DNA of 64,000 nucleotides, taken from Frischella japonica (GTDB lineage Bacteria; Pseudomonadota; Gammaproteobacteria; Enterobacterales; Orbaceae). The stretch's first letter is position 1. The number at the start of each line of letters is the position of its first letter. Both the position numbers and the translations under genes were made by a program. The stretch spans positions 117,213-181,212 of the forward strand of contig NZ_JABURY010000018.1 of assembly GCF_014489845.1 (NCBI RefSeq). The letters run 5' to 3'. Shown here piece by piece: positions 39,288 to 49,194 of this stretch. The notes below the pieces were generated by a model that was not told the origin of the DNA, did not search any database, and was given only the letters and a program-made list of their open reading frames with translations.

Positions 39288-40130
39288 ATGGAAGTTTCAC
39301 TTTTTATTCCAGCTTTATTTACTGGCCTATTTTGTTATTTAGGTGCAATAGAATCACCTTGGTTATTTGGAATGTCGGGGGGATTCTATATTGTTGGTAG
39401 ACCACTTGTTGCCGGGCTACTTGTCGGCTTAGCATTTGGTAATATACAAGCAGGTGTTATGTGTGGATTAGCTGTACAAACGGTATTCATCGCTAACTTA
39501 TCCACTGGTGGCGCAACAAACAGCGAGATCACTTATGCCGCATATGGTGGTATTGGACTCGCGCTTGCTACAACCCAAAATCCCGCTATCGCTGTAACGC
39601 TATCTGTTCTGTTAGGACAAACCTTCGGGTTAATCTTTTATAATACTCGTATGGCACTCTATTCATTTTGGAATAACCGCGCCCAACAAGCAGCAGAAAA
39701 TGGTAATAGCCGAGGAATTGTCCTTAATCATCTTATCTATCCTCAGATTACCACCTTCCTTATTCGTGCCGTACCGATATTTTTAGCTATATATTATGGT
39801 GCAAATCTTGTTGATTGGTTATTAAAAAACGTACCGCAAGTCATTACCCACATTATTTCAGTATTAGGAGGGGTATTACCTGCACTTGGTATTGCGATGC
39901 TGATGAATATTGTAATTAAGTCAAGGATCCAGTTTATTTTCTTTTTCTTTGGTTTTGTTCTGTTGGCCTTTACTGAAATCAGTATGATTGCGTTGGTATT
40001 TATTTCAGCTTTAATCGCTTATCTATACTTTGTTGCCAACAATAAAGTAGCTGCATCAAATGTACCAGCAACAAATACCAATAGTGGCAATACCGCCAAT
40101 GAAGTTTTTGAAGATGAAGATCTATTCTGA
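39288..40130 (+). CDS. PTS mannose-family EIIC component
   Basis: Membrane channel subunit, 280 residues with about eight hydrophobic segments. WLFGMSGGFYIVGRPLVAGLLVGLAFGN and GLAVQTVFIANLSTGGATNSEITYAAYGGI match the family. An acidic, Asn/Thr-rich tail of about 25 residues (NTNSGNTANEVFEDEDLF) extends beyond the last membrane segment. It works with EIID, which follows 14 bp later. Confidence 0.93.
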   Translation: MEVSLFIPALFTGLFCYLGAIESPWLFGMSGGFYIVGRPLVAGLLVGLAFGNIQAGVMCGLAVQTVFIANLSTGGATNSEITYAAYGGIGLALATTQNPAIAVTLSVLLGQTFGLIFYNTRMALYSFWNNRAQQAAENGNSRGIVLNHLIYPQITTFLIRAVPIFLAIYYGANLVDWLLKNVPQVITHIISVLGGVLPALGIAMLMNIVIKSRIQFIFFFFGFVLLAFTEISMIALVFISALIAYLYFVANNKVAASNVPATNTNSGNTANEVFEDEDLF

Positions 40131-40144
40131 GTGGAGAATCTATA

Positions 40145-40969
40145 ATGGACAAGCAAACTGAAAAACCAAGGCTAACCAAAAAAGAATTACGTCAGATTTG
40201 GTATCGTTGGGGATTTACCCATCTTTCTTCAATGAGTTATGAAAAATTACAAGCTCATGCTTGGGCTTTTTCTTACCTTCCATTTGTGGAAAAATATTAT
40301 AAAAATGCTCCTGATGCCAAAAAGCGATTACTCGTCCGTCATTCTATGTTTTATAATACTGAACCGCAAACCGGGCAAATTATTAACGGTATTGTGGCTT
40401 CAATGGAAGAAGAAATCGCTCTAGGTAAAGATGTCCCCGAAGAATTACCTATCAACATCAAAGCAACATTAATGGGTCCCTTAGCTGGGATTGGTGATTC
40501 ATTAATTCAAGGAATTATTGTACCTGTGTTGCTGTCGATTGCTATGGGGATGGCGACAAATGGTAATCCTATCGGTCCCATCTTTTATATCCTTGCCTAT
40601 GGTATTTTAGGACCTTTAATTTCTTATCTGAGTTTTTTCAATGGCTATCGACTCGGTCTTAACGCAATTGATAATATTATTGGTGATAATGTAAAACGTA
40701 TCACTGATGCCTTTAATGTTCTGGGTATAATGGTAGTAGGTGGTTTGGCTGCTGGAAATATTATTTTAAATAGCCAACTAGAAATCCCAATGGGCGAGTC
40801 AATTAAACCATTACAAGAGGTTTTAGACGGCATTTTTCCGAAAATTTTACCACTATGCATGGTGTTATTAGCCTGGTGGTTAATTTCGGTTAAACAAATG
40901 ACAGCCACAACTGTAATTTTAATATTAACCGCCATTACTTCTGTTGGTGTTGTAATTGGTCTATTTTAA
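40145..40969 (+). CDS. PTS mannose-family EIID component
   Basis: Second membrane subunit, 274 residues, unique to the mannose family. SYEKLQAHAWAFSYLPFVEKYY, HSMFYNTEPQTGQIINGIVASMEEE and LMGPLAGIGDSLIQGIIVPVLLSIAMG are the conserved blocks, and the C-terminus is hydrophobic. It is the last gene of the PTS operon and is followed by a hairpin. No dedicated catabolic gene for a phosphorylated sugar follows, apart from the divergent deoC. Confidence 0.93.
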   Translation: MDKQTEKPRLTKKELRQIWYRWGFTHLSSMSYEKLQAHAWAFSYLPFVEKYYKNAPDAKKRLLVRHSMFYNTEPQTGQIINGIVASMEEEIALGKDVPEELPINIKATLMGPLAGIGDSLIQGIIVPVLLSIAMGMATNGNPIGPIFYILAYGILGPLISYLSFFNGYRLGLNAIDNIIGDNVKRITDAFNVLGIMVVGGLAAGNIILNSQLEIPMGESIKPLQEVLDGIFPKILPLCMVLLAWWLISVKQMTATTVILILTAITSVGVVIGLF

Positions 40970-40982
40970 ATTTTAATATATA

Positions 40983-41003
40983 TGCCAACCTAAAAGGTTG
41001 GCA
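40983..41003. terminator. Hairpin between the PTS operon and M20 gene
   Basis: TGCCAACC and GGTTGGCA form an 8-bp GC-containing stem around TAAAA, followed by a short T-containing tract. The flanking genes are convergent, so it likely ends both. Confidence 0.75.
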
Positions 41004-41028
41004 TTATTAAACTTTCGCAATTCACTAA

Positions 41029-42192
41029 TCAAATTAATTGATTTTTCACCAGTTTTACAAAATAGGCTACCCCAGTCGTGAGAATCTCATCATTAAAATT
41101 AAACTGAGGATGATGTAAATTCGCGCCAGGACCGGTACCTAACCAAATATAGGCACCTGGCTTAACTTGTAACATAAAAGCAAAATCTTCCGACCCCATT
41201 GATGGTGGAATATCACAATGTACTTTATCATTACCAACAAGTGCAATAGCAGCATCAAGCGCTAAATCAGTTGCATATTCATGGTTTACAGTGGTTGGAT
41301 AACGTCGTTGATAATTAACTTGTGCCGTAGCGTGAAACGTATTTGCAATGCCTTGCGCAATTTCCTTAATACGTTGTTCCGCTAAATCTTGTACCGCTGG
41401 TTTGAAGGTACGAACTGTACCACGAATCACCGCTTCTTGGGGTAAAACATTCCAGGTATCACCACTATGAATTTGCGTTACACTAATAACAATTGAATCA
41501 ATAGGATTAATATTGCGGCTAACAATCGTTTGTAAAGAGTTAACCACCTGGGTTGCTGTGACTATGGTATCATAACCATTATGTGGTCCGGCAGCATGCG
41601 CACCTTTACCGACGATCTTGATGTCAAAAACATCATAAGCTGCCATAAATGGTCCTTTACGGATATAAAATTCACCAAATGCCATATTCGGTTGATTATG
41701 CAAACCATAAATTTCCTCAATTGGGAAGCGATCAAACAAACCACGTTCCACCATAACGCGACCACCACCTTCATTCTCCTCAGCAGGTTGAAAAATAACC
41801 ACCACTGTTCCAGCAAAATCACGATGGCTGGCCAAATATTTTGCGGTACCTAATAACATGGCGGTATGACCATCATGACCACAAGCATGCATTTTACCTT
41901 TGATCTTTGAGCAATAATCTATTTGATTATCTTCAATAATATCTAATGCATCAATATCTGCTCGTAAACCAATCCATTTACCGGCTTTATTTCCCTTTAT
42001 GATAGCTACAACACCCGTTGGCGCAAACTCCGTGTACAATTCATCGATACCAAATGATCGTAATTTTTCAATAATAAATGCCGTTGTGTTATGTTCTTCA
42101 AACGCCGTTTCGGGATAACTGTGAATATGGTGACGCCATTGAATCATCTCTTGCTTTAAACGTAAAATTTCTGGATGCAAATCTTGGGTCAT
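41029..42192 (-). CDS. M20 family metallo-amidohydrolase
   Basis: 387-residue zinc or manganese amidohydrolase of the hippurate hydrolase/N-acyl-amino-acid amidase group. It has WRHHIHSYPETAFEE, the metal site HACGHDGHTAML (Cys104, His106), QPAEENEGGG with the catalytic Glu, GKGAHAAGPHNGYDTI and the C-terminal LHHPQFNFNDE. It is likely cytoplasmic. The substrate cannot be deduced; proximity to the PTS could mean an N-acylated or amide-linked sugar but the genes are convergent, not one operon. Confidence 0.85.
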   Translation of the reverse strand: MTQDLHPEILRLKQEMIQWRHHIHSYPETAFEEHNTTAFIIEKLRSFGIDELYTEFAPTGVVAIIKGNKAGKWIGLRADIDALDIIEDNQIDYCSKIKGKMHACGHDGHTAMLLGTAKYLASHRDFAGTVVVIFQPAEENEGGGRVMVERGLFDRFPIEEIYGLHNQPNMAFGEFYIRKGPFMAAYDVFDIKIVGKGAHAAGPHNGYDTIVTATQVVNSLQTIVSRNINPIDSIVISVTQIHSGDTWNVLPQEAVIRGTVRTFKPAVQDLAEQRIKEIAQGIANTFHATAQVNYQRRYPTTVNHEYATDLALDAAIALVGNDKVHCDIPPSMGSEDFAFMLQVKPGAYIWLGTGPGANLHHPQFNFNDEILTTGVAYFVKLVKNQLI

Positions 42193-42703
42193 ATTTAATA
42201 TCCTTGTGAGTATAAATTCAATAGATTAAATTGCTGGTTAATTAAACACTTTATCAGAATAAGCAAAATGGTTGTGGTTAATGAAAATCATCTCATTGCT
42301 TATCATCAAAGTAAATTTTAATACACACACTATAAATCCAGTCAAGAATAAATCAGAAATGATGAATTTGAATATATTTATGTTTATTTGTTATATTGTT
42401 AAATAGTTTATCTTATTACAAAAAAGACATCATAAAATTAACCATCAATGCCAGATAAAATATTGCCTACAATTTATTTGCGTCAAGATAAACCATGTCG
42501 ACAACAAAAATAGTTTACATCAATTTGTAATGTAAAAATGACTTATGAGCGAGAATCAGAGAATATGAAAAACTTAGGATTGGTTGGCAAGAGCGGATTA
42601 CTAATATTTTATGCTAGTACGGTGGAGCATTGCCAAAACCATTTTATCTTGCGGCGATTGGCATGAACTTCCTAGCGGTTTCAACCTATCAAACTATAGG
42701 CAA
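42193..42703. other. Intergenic region upstream of the M20 gene
   Basis: About 510 bp, AT-rich on the left. A plus-strand frame from ATG at 42565 reads MKNLGLVGKSGLLIFYAS and stops after 33 codons. I recognise no family and see no clear ribosome site, so I do not call a gene. The right part leads into the tRNA-Pro terminator. Confidence 0.5.
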
Positions 42704-42735
42704 TAAAAAAGCCCACTCATTAAGTAGGCTCTTTT
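42704..42735 (-). terminator. Rho-independent terminator of tRNA-Pro
   Basis: On the minus strand AGCCTACT and AGTGGGCT pair (one G-U) around TAATG, followed by a run of six T. It lies 10 bp after the tRNA. Confidence 0.9.
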
Positions 42736-42744
42736 ATTTGAAAT

Positions 42745-42821
42745 TGGTCGGCGAGAGAGGATTCGAACCTCCGACCCACTGGTCCCAAACCAGTTGCGCT
42801 ACCAAGCTGCGCTACTCGCCG
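42745..42821 (-). tRNA. tRNA-Pro (anticodon TGG)
   Basis: The minus strand begins CGGCGAGTAGCGCAGCTTGG, has the anticodon loop TTTGGGA (anticodon TGG), the T-loop GGTTCGAATC and ends with encoded CCA; 77 nt. As far as I recall it is the same as E. coli proM. It stands alone rather than in a tRNA cluster. Confidence 0.98.
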
Positions 42822-42832
42822 TTAGGATGCGC

Positions 42833-42861
42833 ATGATATCTTGCTTATTTAAAACTGTCAA
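42833..42861 (-). promoter_or_regulatory. Consensus sigma-70 promoter of tRNA-Pro
   Basis: On the minus strand TTGACA (42861-42856) and TATCAT (42838-42833) are separated by 17 bp, about 12 bp before the tRNA 5' end. Confidence 0.88.
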
Positions 42862-43011
42862 TAGTTATTGATTCATTTTACATTAAATTAGCGTAAAAGA
42901 TAGCAATTAATTGATAAGTATCAGAAAACTTACCACCGGCTTGAAGGAATAAATAAAATGCACGGCGCTTAAAATGAACTTATTACCACCAACTCATTAA
43001 TATATCGGTGC

Positions 43012-43215
43012 CTATTTCGCTATATATGATTTAACCATTAACAACATGCTGTAATACTTACGCCAATAATTTGTGGTCCTTATTCCTGTAAAAACAAAAA
43101 TCATCAACATTGTGTTGGATACAACTTTTATCATGACTGAAAATTGAGCTTCGATGGCGGGATTGTTATAAGGTAACAAATTATGCTGAATGTAGAACTC
43201 TGGTTTATCTGGTAT
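43012..43215 (-). pseudogene. Possible gene remnant in a 570-bp gene-free stretch
   Basis: Between the tRNA-Pro promoter and tgt there is no intact gene. One minus-strand frame stays open for 67 codons without an ATG near its left end; it includes LPYNNPAIEAQFSVMIK and ends MLLMVKSYIAK. Amino-acid use looks protein-like, with a hydrophobic middle, but I recognise no family. It may be the decayed end of a membrane-protein gene or chance. Confidence 0.3.
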
Positions 43216-43433
43216 TTATTCTTATTTCTATCTATATATACAGTGATAATCAAACATCATTATAATTGTGGAATGATATTGATTATATATCGACTAAAAT
43301 TGAAACATTATTAAACAACAAATTTAAGGTAAATCATCGTGTGCATGATATCATAAAAGAACGACATAAAACGGTGTAATTACCGTTCTATGTACTTAAA
43401 CCAATATGATATTAAATAATAATTAATTCGCCA

Positions 43434-44612
<1,179 letters not shown>

Positions 44613-44735
44613 CTATTACTATTACTCATGAACTTATATTATAAAAACGCCTTTTATAACATAAAATCCCCTCAATTAAGCAGATTATGATACCATATTC
44701 ACCATCATTTAACGATAAGGTACAAATGGAAAAAA

Positions 44736-45416
44736 ATGAAAGGTTTGAGTTTTTCAGTTGTGTTAGCTTGCTGTACGATGATACTCGCATCATGTCAGGC
44801 TGATAAAAAAGTCATTATGAATCAACAACAACTCGCGCAATTAACGGAACAACAAATTATTCAATTCAATCAACAAAGCTGTGCCAGACAAGATCGTTAT
44901 GAAGTTTTAACCAGCCCATCACATGCATTACAATTACAGTTGAATCAAATTACCCAATTATTACCCAAATCGATAAATGGAAAAGTGTTAAATTATCGAG
45001 TTTATTTAAATACACAACCTGCGGCCTGGGCATCATTAAATGGTTGTATCAGGGTTACCAGTGGATTATTAAAAACATTAAATAACAATGAAGTTCAGGC
45101 AGTTATCGCTCATGAAATTGGACATATTGCCTTAAACCACTCAATCAATGCATTCCACGCGGCTAAATCAGCCGAAATTATGAGTAATGGCGAAATTATC
45201 CTGCTTACCCCACAATCACTATCACAACGACAAGAGTTAGAAGCGGATGAATTTGCGATTCGTTTATTAAAGCAATCCCATATTGACCCAAATGGATTAA
45301 TCACCATGATGGATAAACTCAATCATCATCAAAAACAAACCAGCTATTCACATCCCGATGCTATCGCTAGAAAGAATATCCTCATTGAGAAAATCCATTC
45401 ACCATCAACTGATTGA
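44736..45416 (+). CDS. M48-family metalloprotease lipoprotein, copy A
   Basis: 226 residues with a lipoprotein signal peptide (LASC, Cys20), so probably attached to the outer membrane facing the periplasm. The zinc site HEIGH is at 126-130 (VQAVIAHEIGHIALNH), with the third ligand expected in RQELEADEFAIRLL. It resembles LoiP/YggG-type peptidases. It sits on the plus strand between tgt and queA, genes normally adjacent. A paralogue lies at 46831. Its substrate is unknown. Confidence 0.88.
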   Translation: MKGLSFSVVLACCTMILASCQADKKVIMNQQQLAQLTEQQIIQFNQQSCARQDRYEVLTSPSHALQLQLNQITQLLPKSINGKVLNYRVYLNTQPAAWASLNGCIRVTSGLLKTLNNNEVQAVIAHEIGHIALNHSINAFHAAKSAEIMSNGEIILLTPQSLSQRQELEADEFAIRLLKQSHIDPNGLITMMDKLNHHQKQTSYSHPDAIARKNILIEKIHSPSTD

Positions 45417-45428
45417 TACATTACGCCA

Positions 45429-45460
45429 TTAACCTTATGCAAAAAAATGCCTAAGGTTAA
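45429..45460. terminator. Bidirectional hairpin between M48 copy A and queA
   Basis: TTAACCTTA and TAAGGTTAA make a perfect 9-bp stem; the loop contains GCA and TGC around a run of seven A. It lies between convergent genes. Confidence 0.65.
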
Positions 45461-45467
45461 TATTGAA

Positions 45468-46496
45468 TTACTTTTTGGTGATAAACATTGCATCACCGTA
45501 ACTAAAAAAGCGATATCGCTGTTTCACGGCTTCTTGATAAGCGCACATGGTATTTTCATAACCGGCAAAAGCCGAAACTAACATAATTAATGTTGATTCA
45601 GGTAAATGAAAATTGGTAATTAATATATCAACAACTTTAAATTGGTAACCTGGATAAATAAAAATTCGGGTATCGGCAAAAAATGGCGCAATGTGTCCCG
45701 TTTTTTGCGCCGCACTTTCTAACGCACGCACTGACGTTGTACCCACCGCAATAACCCGATTACCTCGCTCATGACAAGCTTTGACAGCATCAACAACCTC
45801 TTGCGATACTTCAGCATACTCGGCATGCATAACATGATTTTTTATATTTTCAACTCTAACCGGTTGAAATGTTCCGGCACCAACATGCAATGTAACAAAT
45901 GCCATTTCAATCCCTTTCTGTTGTAATTGCGCCAACAAAGATTCATCAAAATGCAGACCGGCCGTTGGTGCAGCAACGGCGCCGGGTACTTTATTATAAA
46001 TCGTTTGATAAACCTCGCGATCGTGTTCGTTATCCGGTCGGTCGATATAAGGGGGCAACGGAATATGACCAATTTGATTTAAAATAGTTAACACATCATC
46101 AGGGAATTGCAATTCAAATAACGTATCCTGTCTGGCTATCATGATCGCTTTAAATTGCTCATTTTCACCTAGAAACAGTTCGGCGCCGACTTTAGGTGAT
46201 TTAGATGCTTTAATATGCGCTAATACACGATTATTATCCAATAATCTTTCGACTAAAATCTCAATCTTACCGCCTGAAGCTTTTCGCCCATATAAACGAG
46301 CGGGAATAACGCGTGTATTGTTAAAGACTAATAAATCACCTTTTTGTAATTTATTAACAATATCGGTAAAAACACCGTTATCCAGATGCCCCGTTGCTCC
46401 ATCTAAACTAAGTAAACGGCATTCACTCCGTTTTTCGGTTGGATATCGAGCGATAAGCTCATTAGGTAAATCAAAATGAAAATCTGAAAGCTGCAT
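45468..46496 (-). CDS. queA: tRNA preQ1-34 ribosyltransferase-isomerase
   Basis: Converts preQ1-tRNA to epoxyqueuosine-tRNA using S-adenosylmethionine. 342 residues from the ATG at 46496 ([11 protein letters not shown], matching the family start); a GTG four codons earlier is in frame. [31 protein letters not shown] motif, [37 protein letters not shown] and [19 protein letters not shown] are conserved. Co-directional with tgt but separated by the M48 gene. Confidence 0.97.
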   Translation of the reverse strand: MQLSDFHFDLPNELIARYPTEKRSECRLLSLDGATGHLDNGVFTDIVNKLQKGDLLVFNNTRVIPARLYGRKASGGKIEILVERLLDNNRVLAHIKASKSPKVGAELFLGENEQFKAIMIARQDTLFELQFPDDVLTILNQIGHIPLPPYIDRPDNEHDREVYQTIYNKVPGAVAAPTAGLHFDESLLAQLQQKGIEMAFVTLHVGAGTFQPVRVENIKNHVMHAEYAEVSQEVVDAVKACHERGNRVIAVGTTSVRALESAAQKTGHIAPFFADTRIFIYPGYQFKVVDILITNFHLPESTLIMLVSAFAGYENTMCAYQEAVKQRYRFFSYGDAMFITKK

Positions 46497-46782
46497 AACA
46501 TAAACCACATATCAAAAATAGCTCACTAGTCTAATTGGCTATTTTTCATGATGCAAGAATAAAATTTTGACAATTGATAAAGCAATCGTGCGCAGAGGTA
46601 TAATGATATTTAACCCAAGCAATTTTATACCTTATATATAACGTTAGCAAAAAATCGCCGTAATTATTTTTTCATTCAAAACACCCTTAACCTATTTATT
46701 ATATTGATGAAAGTTTATTTTTTGTTAAAAAATTGATTCCAAAACACACAGAGTATTATGTTAAAATATATATAAATTAATT

Positions 46783-46799
46783 ACATACTAAAAGTATGT
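46783..46799. promoter_or_regulatory. Palindrome upstream of M48 copy B
   Basis: ACATACT and AGTATGT form a perfect inverted repeat around AAA, 31 bp before the gene's ATG and just after an AT-rich promoter-like stretch. It could be an operator or a leader hairpin. The rest of the 334-bp gap to queA shows no gene. Confidence 0.45.
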
Positions 46800-46830
46800 T
46801 CATTTAACTTTGACTGATAGGAATGATAAG

Positions 46831-47577
46831 ATGAAAGTAAAATTAATGGTTTTATTGATGTTAGGATTATCGACCACCGCATGCCAAATCACCCCTGAAA
46901 AATTAGTAACAGTAGGGGCAGAAGCGTATGAAACAGCCACATTATCTAATCAAGATATTAAACAATTAAGCGATGATTCCTGCAAACAAATGGATGAAAA
47001 ATCTCACATCGCTCCCGAAAATAGCCCTTATACTCAGCGTTTGAATCAAATTGCTAAAACTTTAGGCTATACGATTAATGGTACAAAAATTAATTATAAA
47101 GTTTATTTAACCCAAGATGTCAATGCATGGGCAATGGCAAATGGTTGCGTACGTGTTTACAGTGGATTAATGGATAAAATGACTGATAACGAAATTCAAG
47201 GTGTATTGGGTCATGAACTCGGTCATGTTGCGCTGGGTCATAGTAAAAAAGCTATGCAAGTAGCCTATGCAACACAGATAACACGCGGGCTCATCGCAAC
47301 ATCCACCAATTCAACCTTGGCAACTTTAACCGAATCACAAATCGGTGATCTGGCTGAGCAGCTGATTAATTCCCAGTTTTCACAAAAGCAAGAAACACAA
47401 GCCGATAATTACTCTTTTAATTTCCTGGTCAAAAAAGGGATCAATCCAATAGGCATAGCTAATGCATTTGATAAACTAGGTGGTGGCGATGCTTCGATTT
47501 TAAGCTCACATCCGTCGTCCAAACAACGGGCAGACAATATTCGGCAAAAAATTGCCCAGATGAAAAAAACGCAATAA
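46831..47577 (+). CDS. M48-family metalloprotease lipoprotein, copy B
   Basis: 248 residues from the ATG at 46831, which has AGGA eight bases upstream; the longer frame starts with TTG. Lipobox TTAC gives Cys18. The zinc site HELGH is at 128-132 (IQGVLGHELGHVALGHSKKAMQ), with QKQETQADNYSFNFL for the third ligand. It shares the layout and phrases (TINGTKINYKVYLTQDVNAWAMANGCVRVYSGL) with copy A (SINGKVLNYRVYLNTQPAAWASLNGCIRVTSGL), so they are paralogues. Closest known type is LoiP/YggG. Confidence 0.9.
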   Translation: MKVKLMVLLMLGLSTTACQITPEKLVTVGAEAYETATLSNQDIKQLSDDSCKQMDEKSHIAPENSPYTQRLNQIAKTLGYTINGTKINYKVYLTQDVNAWAMANGCVRVYSGLMDKMTDNEIQGVLGHELGHVALGHSKKAMQVAYATQITRGLIATSTNSTLATLTESQIGDLAEQLINSQFSQKQETQADNYSFNFLVKKGINPIGIANAFDKLGGGDASILSSHPSSKQRADNIRQKIAQMKKTQ

Positions 47578-47624
47578 CTTCACTTGATGATGTTTAATTT
47601 ACCAAGATTTTTTTGCTCCCAATA

Positions 47625-47660
47625 AAGAGATAAATAGTTTGGTTGCAATATTTATCTCTT
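47625..47660. terminator. Hairpin between M48 copy B and ffh
   Basis: AAGAGATAAATA and TATTTATCTCTT form a perfect 12-bp stem with a 12-base loop between convergent genes. It is AT-rich and lacks a long T-run, so efficiency is uncertain. Confidence 0.65.
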
Positions 47661-47682
47661 ATATAGTAACGATGTTTATATA

Positions 47683-49065
47683 TTAACGACGTGGTAAGCC
47701 ACCACCAAAACCGCCCATACCTCCGCCCATCATACTTTTCATATTGCGCATCATTTTCATCATGCCACCACCCTTCATTTTTTTCATCATGCGCTGCATA
47801 TCGTCAAACTGCTTGAGCAACTTATTTACATCTTGCACTTGGGTCCCTGAACCTTGTGCGATACGACGTTTACGCGAACCTTTAATTAATTCTGGATTTA
47901 AGCGTTCTTTGAATGTCATGGAATTGATGATTGCTTCCATTTTAACAGTAATTTTATCATCCATTTGCGCTTTAATATGTTCAGGCAATTGGCCGGCTCC
48001 TGGCAATTTAGCCAGCATCGCACTCATTCCCCCCATATTTCGCATCTGTTTGAGTTGGTCTAAAAAATCATTAAAGTCGAACTTATCACCTTTTTTGAAT
48101 TTTTTTGCCATTCGCTCGGCTTTTTCACGATCAACTTTACTTTCTAACTCTTCAATTAAAGAGATCACATCCCCCATTCCTAAGATGCGAGACGCAATAC
48201 GATCGGGATAGAATGGCTCCAAGGCGTCGGTTTTTTCCCCCATCCCTAAAAATTTGATCGGTTTACCGGTAATTTGTCTAATTGATAATGCTGCCCCACC
48301 GCGCGCATCACCATCGACTTTCGTTAAAATCACACCCGTTAATGGTAAGGCATCATTAAATGCTTTAGCGGTATTGGCAGCATCTTGCCCGGTCATCGCA
48401 TCAACAACAAATAATGTCTCGATCGGCTGAACCGCCTGATGTAATGCTTGAATTTCAGCCATCATTTCGCCATCAACATGCAGACGCCCTGCTGTATCGA
48501 CGATCAGAACATCAAAAAATTGTAATTTGGCGTGTGCAATGGCGCGGTTAACAATATCAAGTGGTTTTTGATTGATTTCTGAAGGGAAAACTTCCACTTG
48601 AATCGCATTAGCCAGTGTTTCAAGCTGTTTAATCGCTGCTGGACGATACACGTCAGCGGATACCACTAATACTTTCTTCTTCTGTTTTTCTTTTAAAAAT
48701 TTAGCTAATTTTGCCACACTGGTCGTTTTACCGGCACCTTGCAAACCGGCCATCAAAATAACTGCAGGCGGTTGAGTTGCAAGATTTAAGGTACTATTAA
48801 CTTCCCCCATCGCTACCGTTAATTCGTGCTGAACAATTTTAATAAACTCTTGCCCCGGTGTCAGGCTCTTATTGACATCTAAACCAAGTGCTTTTTCTTT
48901 AACTTGTTTAATAAATTCACGTACCACCGGTAACGCTACATCGGCCTCTAATAATGCCATACGCACATCACGGAGTGCATCTTTAATATTGTCTTCAGTC
49001 AAACGACCTCGACCGCTAATATTACGTAACGTTTGTGATAATCTGTCGGTTAAATTCTCAAACAT
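47683..49065 (-). CDS. ffh: Signal recognition particle protein Ffh
   Basis: GTPase that binds 4.5S RNA and signal sequences and targets membrane proteins with FtsY. 460 residues from the ATG at 49065 (MFENLTDRLS). NG domain with G1 GLQGAGKTT at 107-115, DTAGRLHVD, TKVDGDARGG, then the M domain with KGSRKRRIAQGSG RNA-binding motif and a Met- and Gly-rich tail (MMKKMKGGGMMKMMRNM, ending in a GGFGGG stretch) that is more glycine-rich than in E. coli. The neighbouring rpsP of enterics is not adjacent. Confidence 0.98.
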   Translation of the reverse strand: MFENLTDRLSQTLRNISGRGRLTEDNIKDALRDVRMALLEADVALPVVREFIKQVKEKALGLDVNKSLTPGQEFIKIVQHELTVAMGEVNSTLNLATQPPAVILMAGLQGAGKTTSVAKLAKFLKEKQKKKVLVVSADVYRPAAIKQLETLANAIQVEVFPSEINQKPLDIVNRAIAHAKLQFFDVLIVDTAGRLHVDGEMMAEIQALHQAVQPIETLFVVDAMTGQDAANTAKAFNDALPLTGVILTKVDGDARGGAALSIRQITGKPIKFLGMGEKTDALEPFYPDRIASRILGMGDVISLIEELESKVDREKAERMAKKFKKGDKFDFNDFLDQLKQMRNMGGMSAMLAKLPGAGQLPEHIKAQMDDKITVKMEAIINSMTFKERLNPELIKGSRKRRIAQGSGTQVQDVNKLLKQFDDMQRMMKKMKGGGMMKMMRNMKSMMGGGMGGFGGGLPRR

Positions 49066-49194
49066 AATGTTCTCAATCACACTAAAAAATTTTTGTACAA
49101 TAATAACAGAAAATTATAATATTGGGTGATGTGATTGTGTTATCTGATCACATATTTTGCTTAATTTTAATAAAAAAAACTTGCAAGGAAAACC

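Noticed and set aside
42630..42836. 68-codon plus-strand frame across tRNA-Pro.
   Set aside because: Its second half is the antisense of the tRNA; the tRNA call with its promoter and terminator explains the region.
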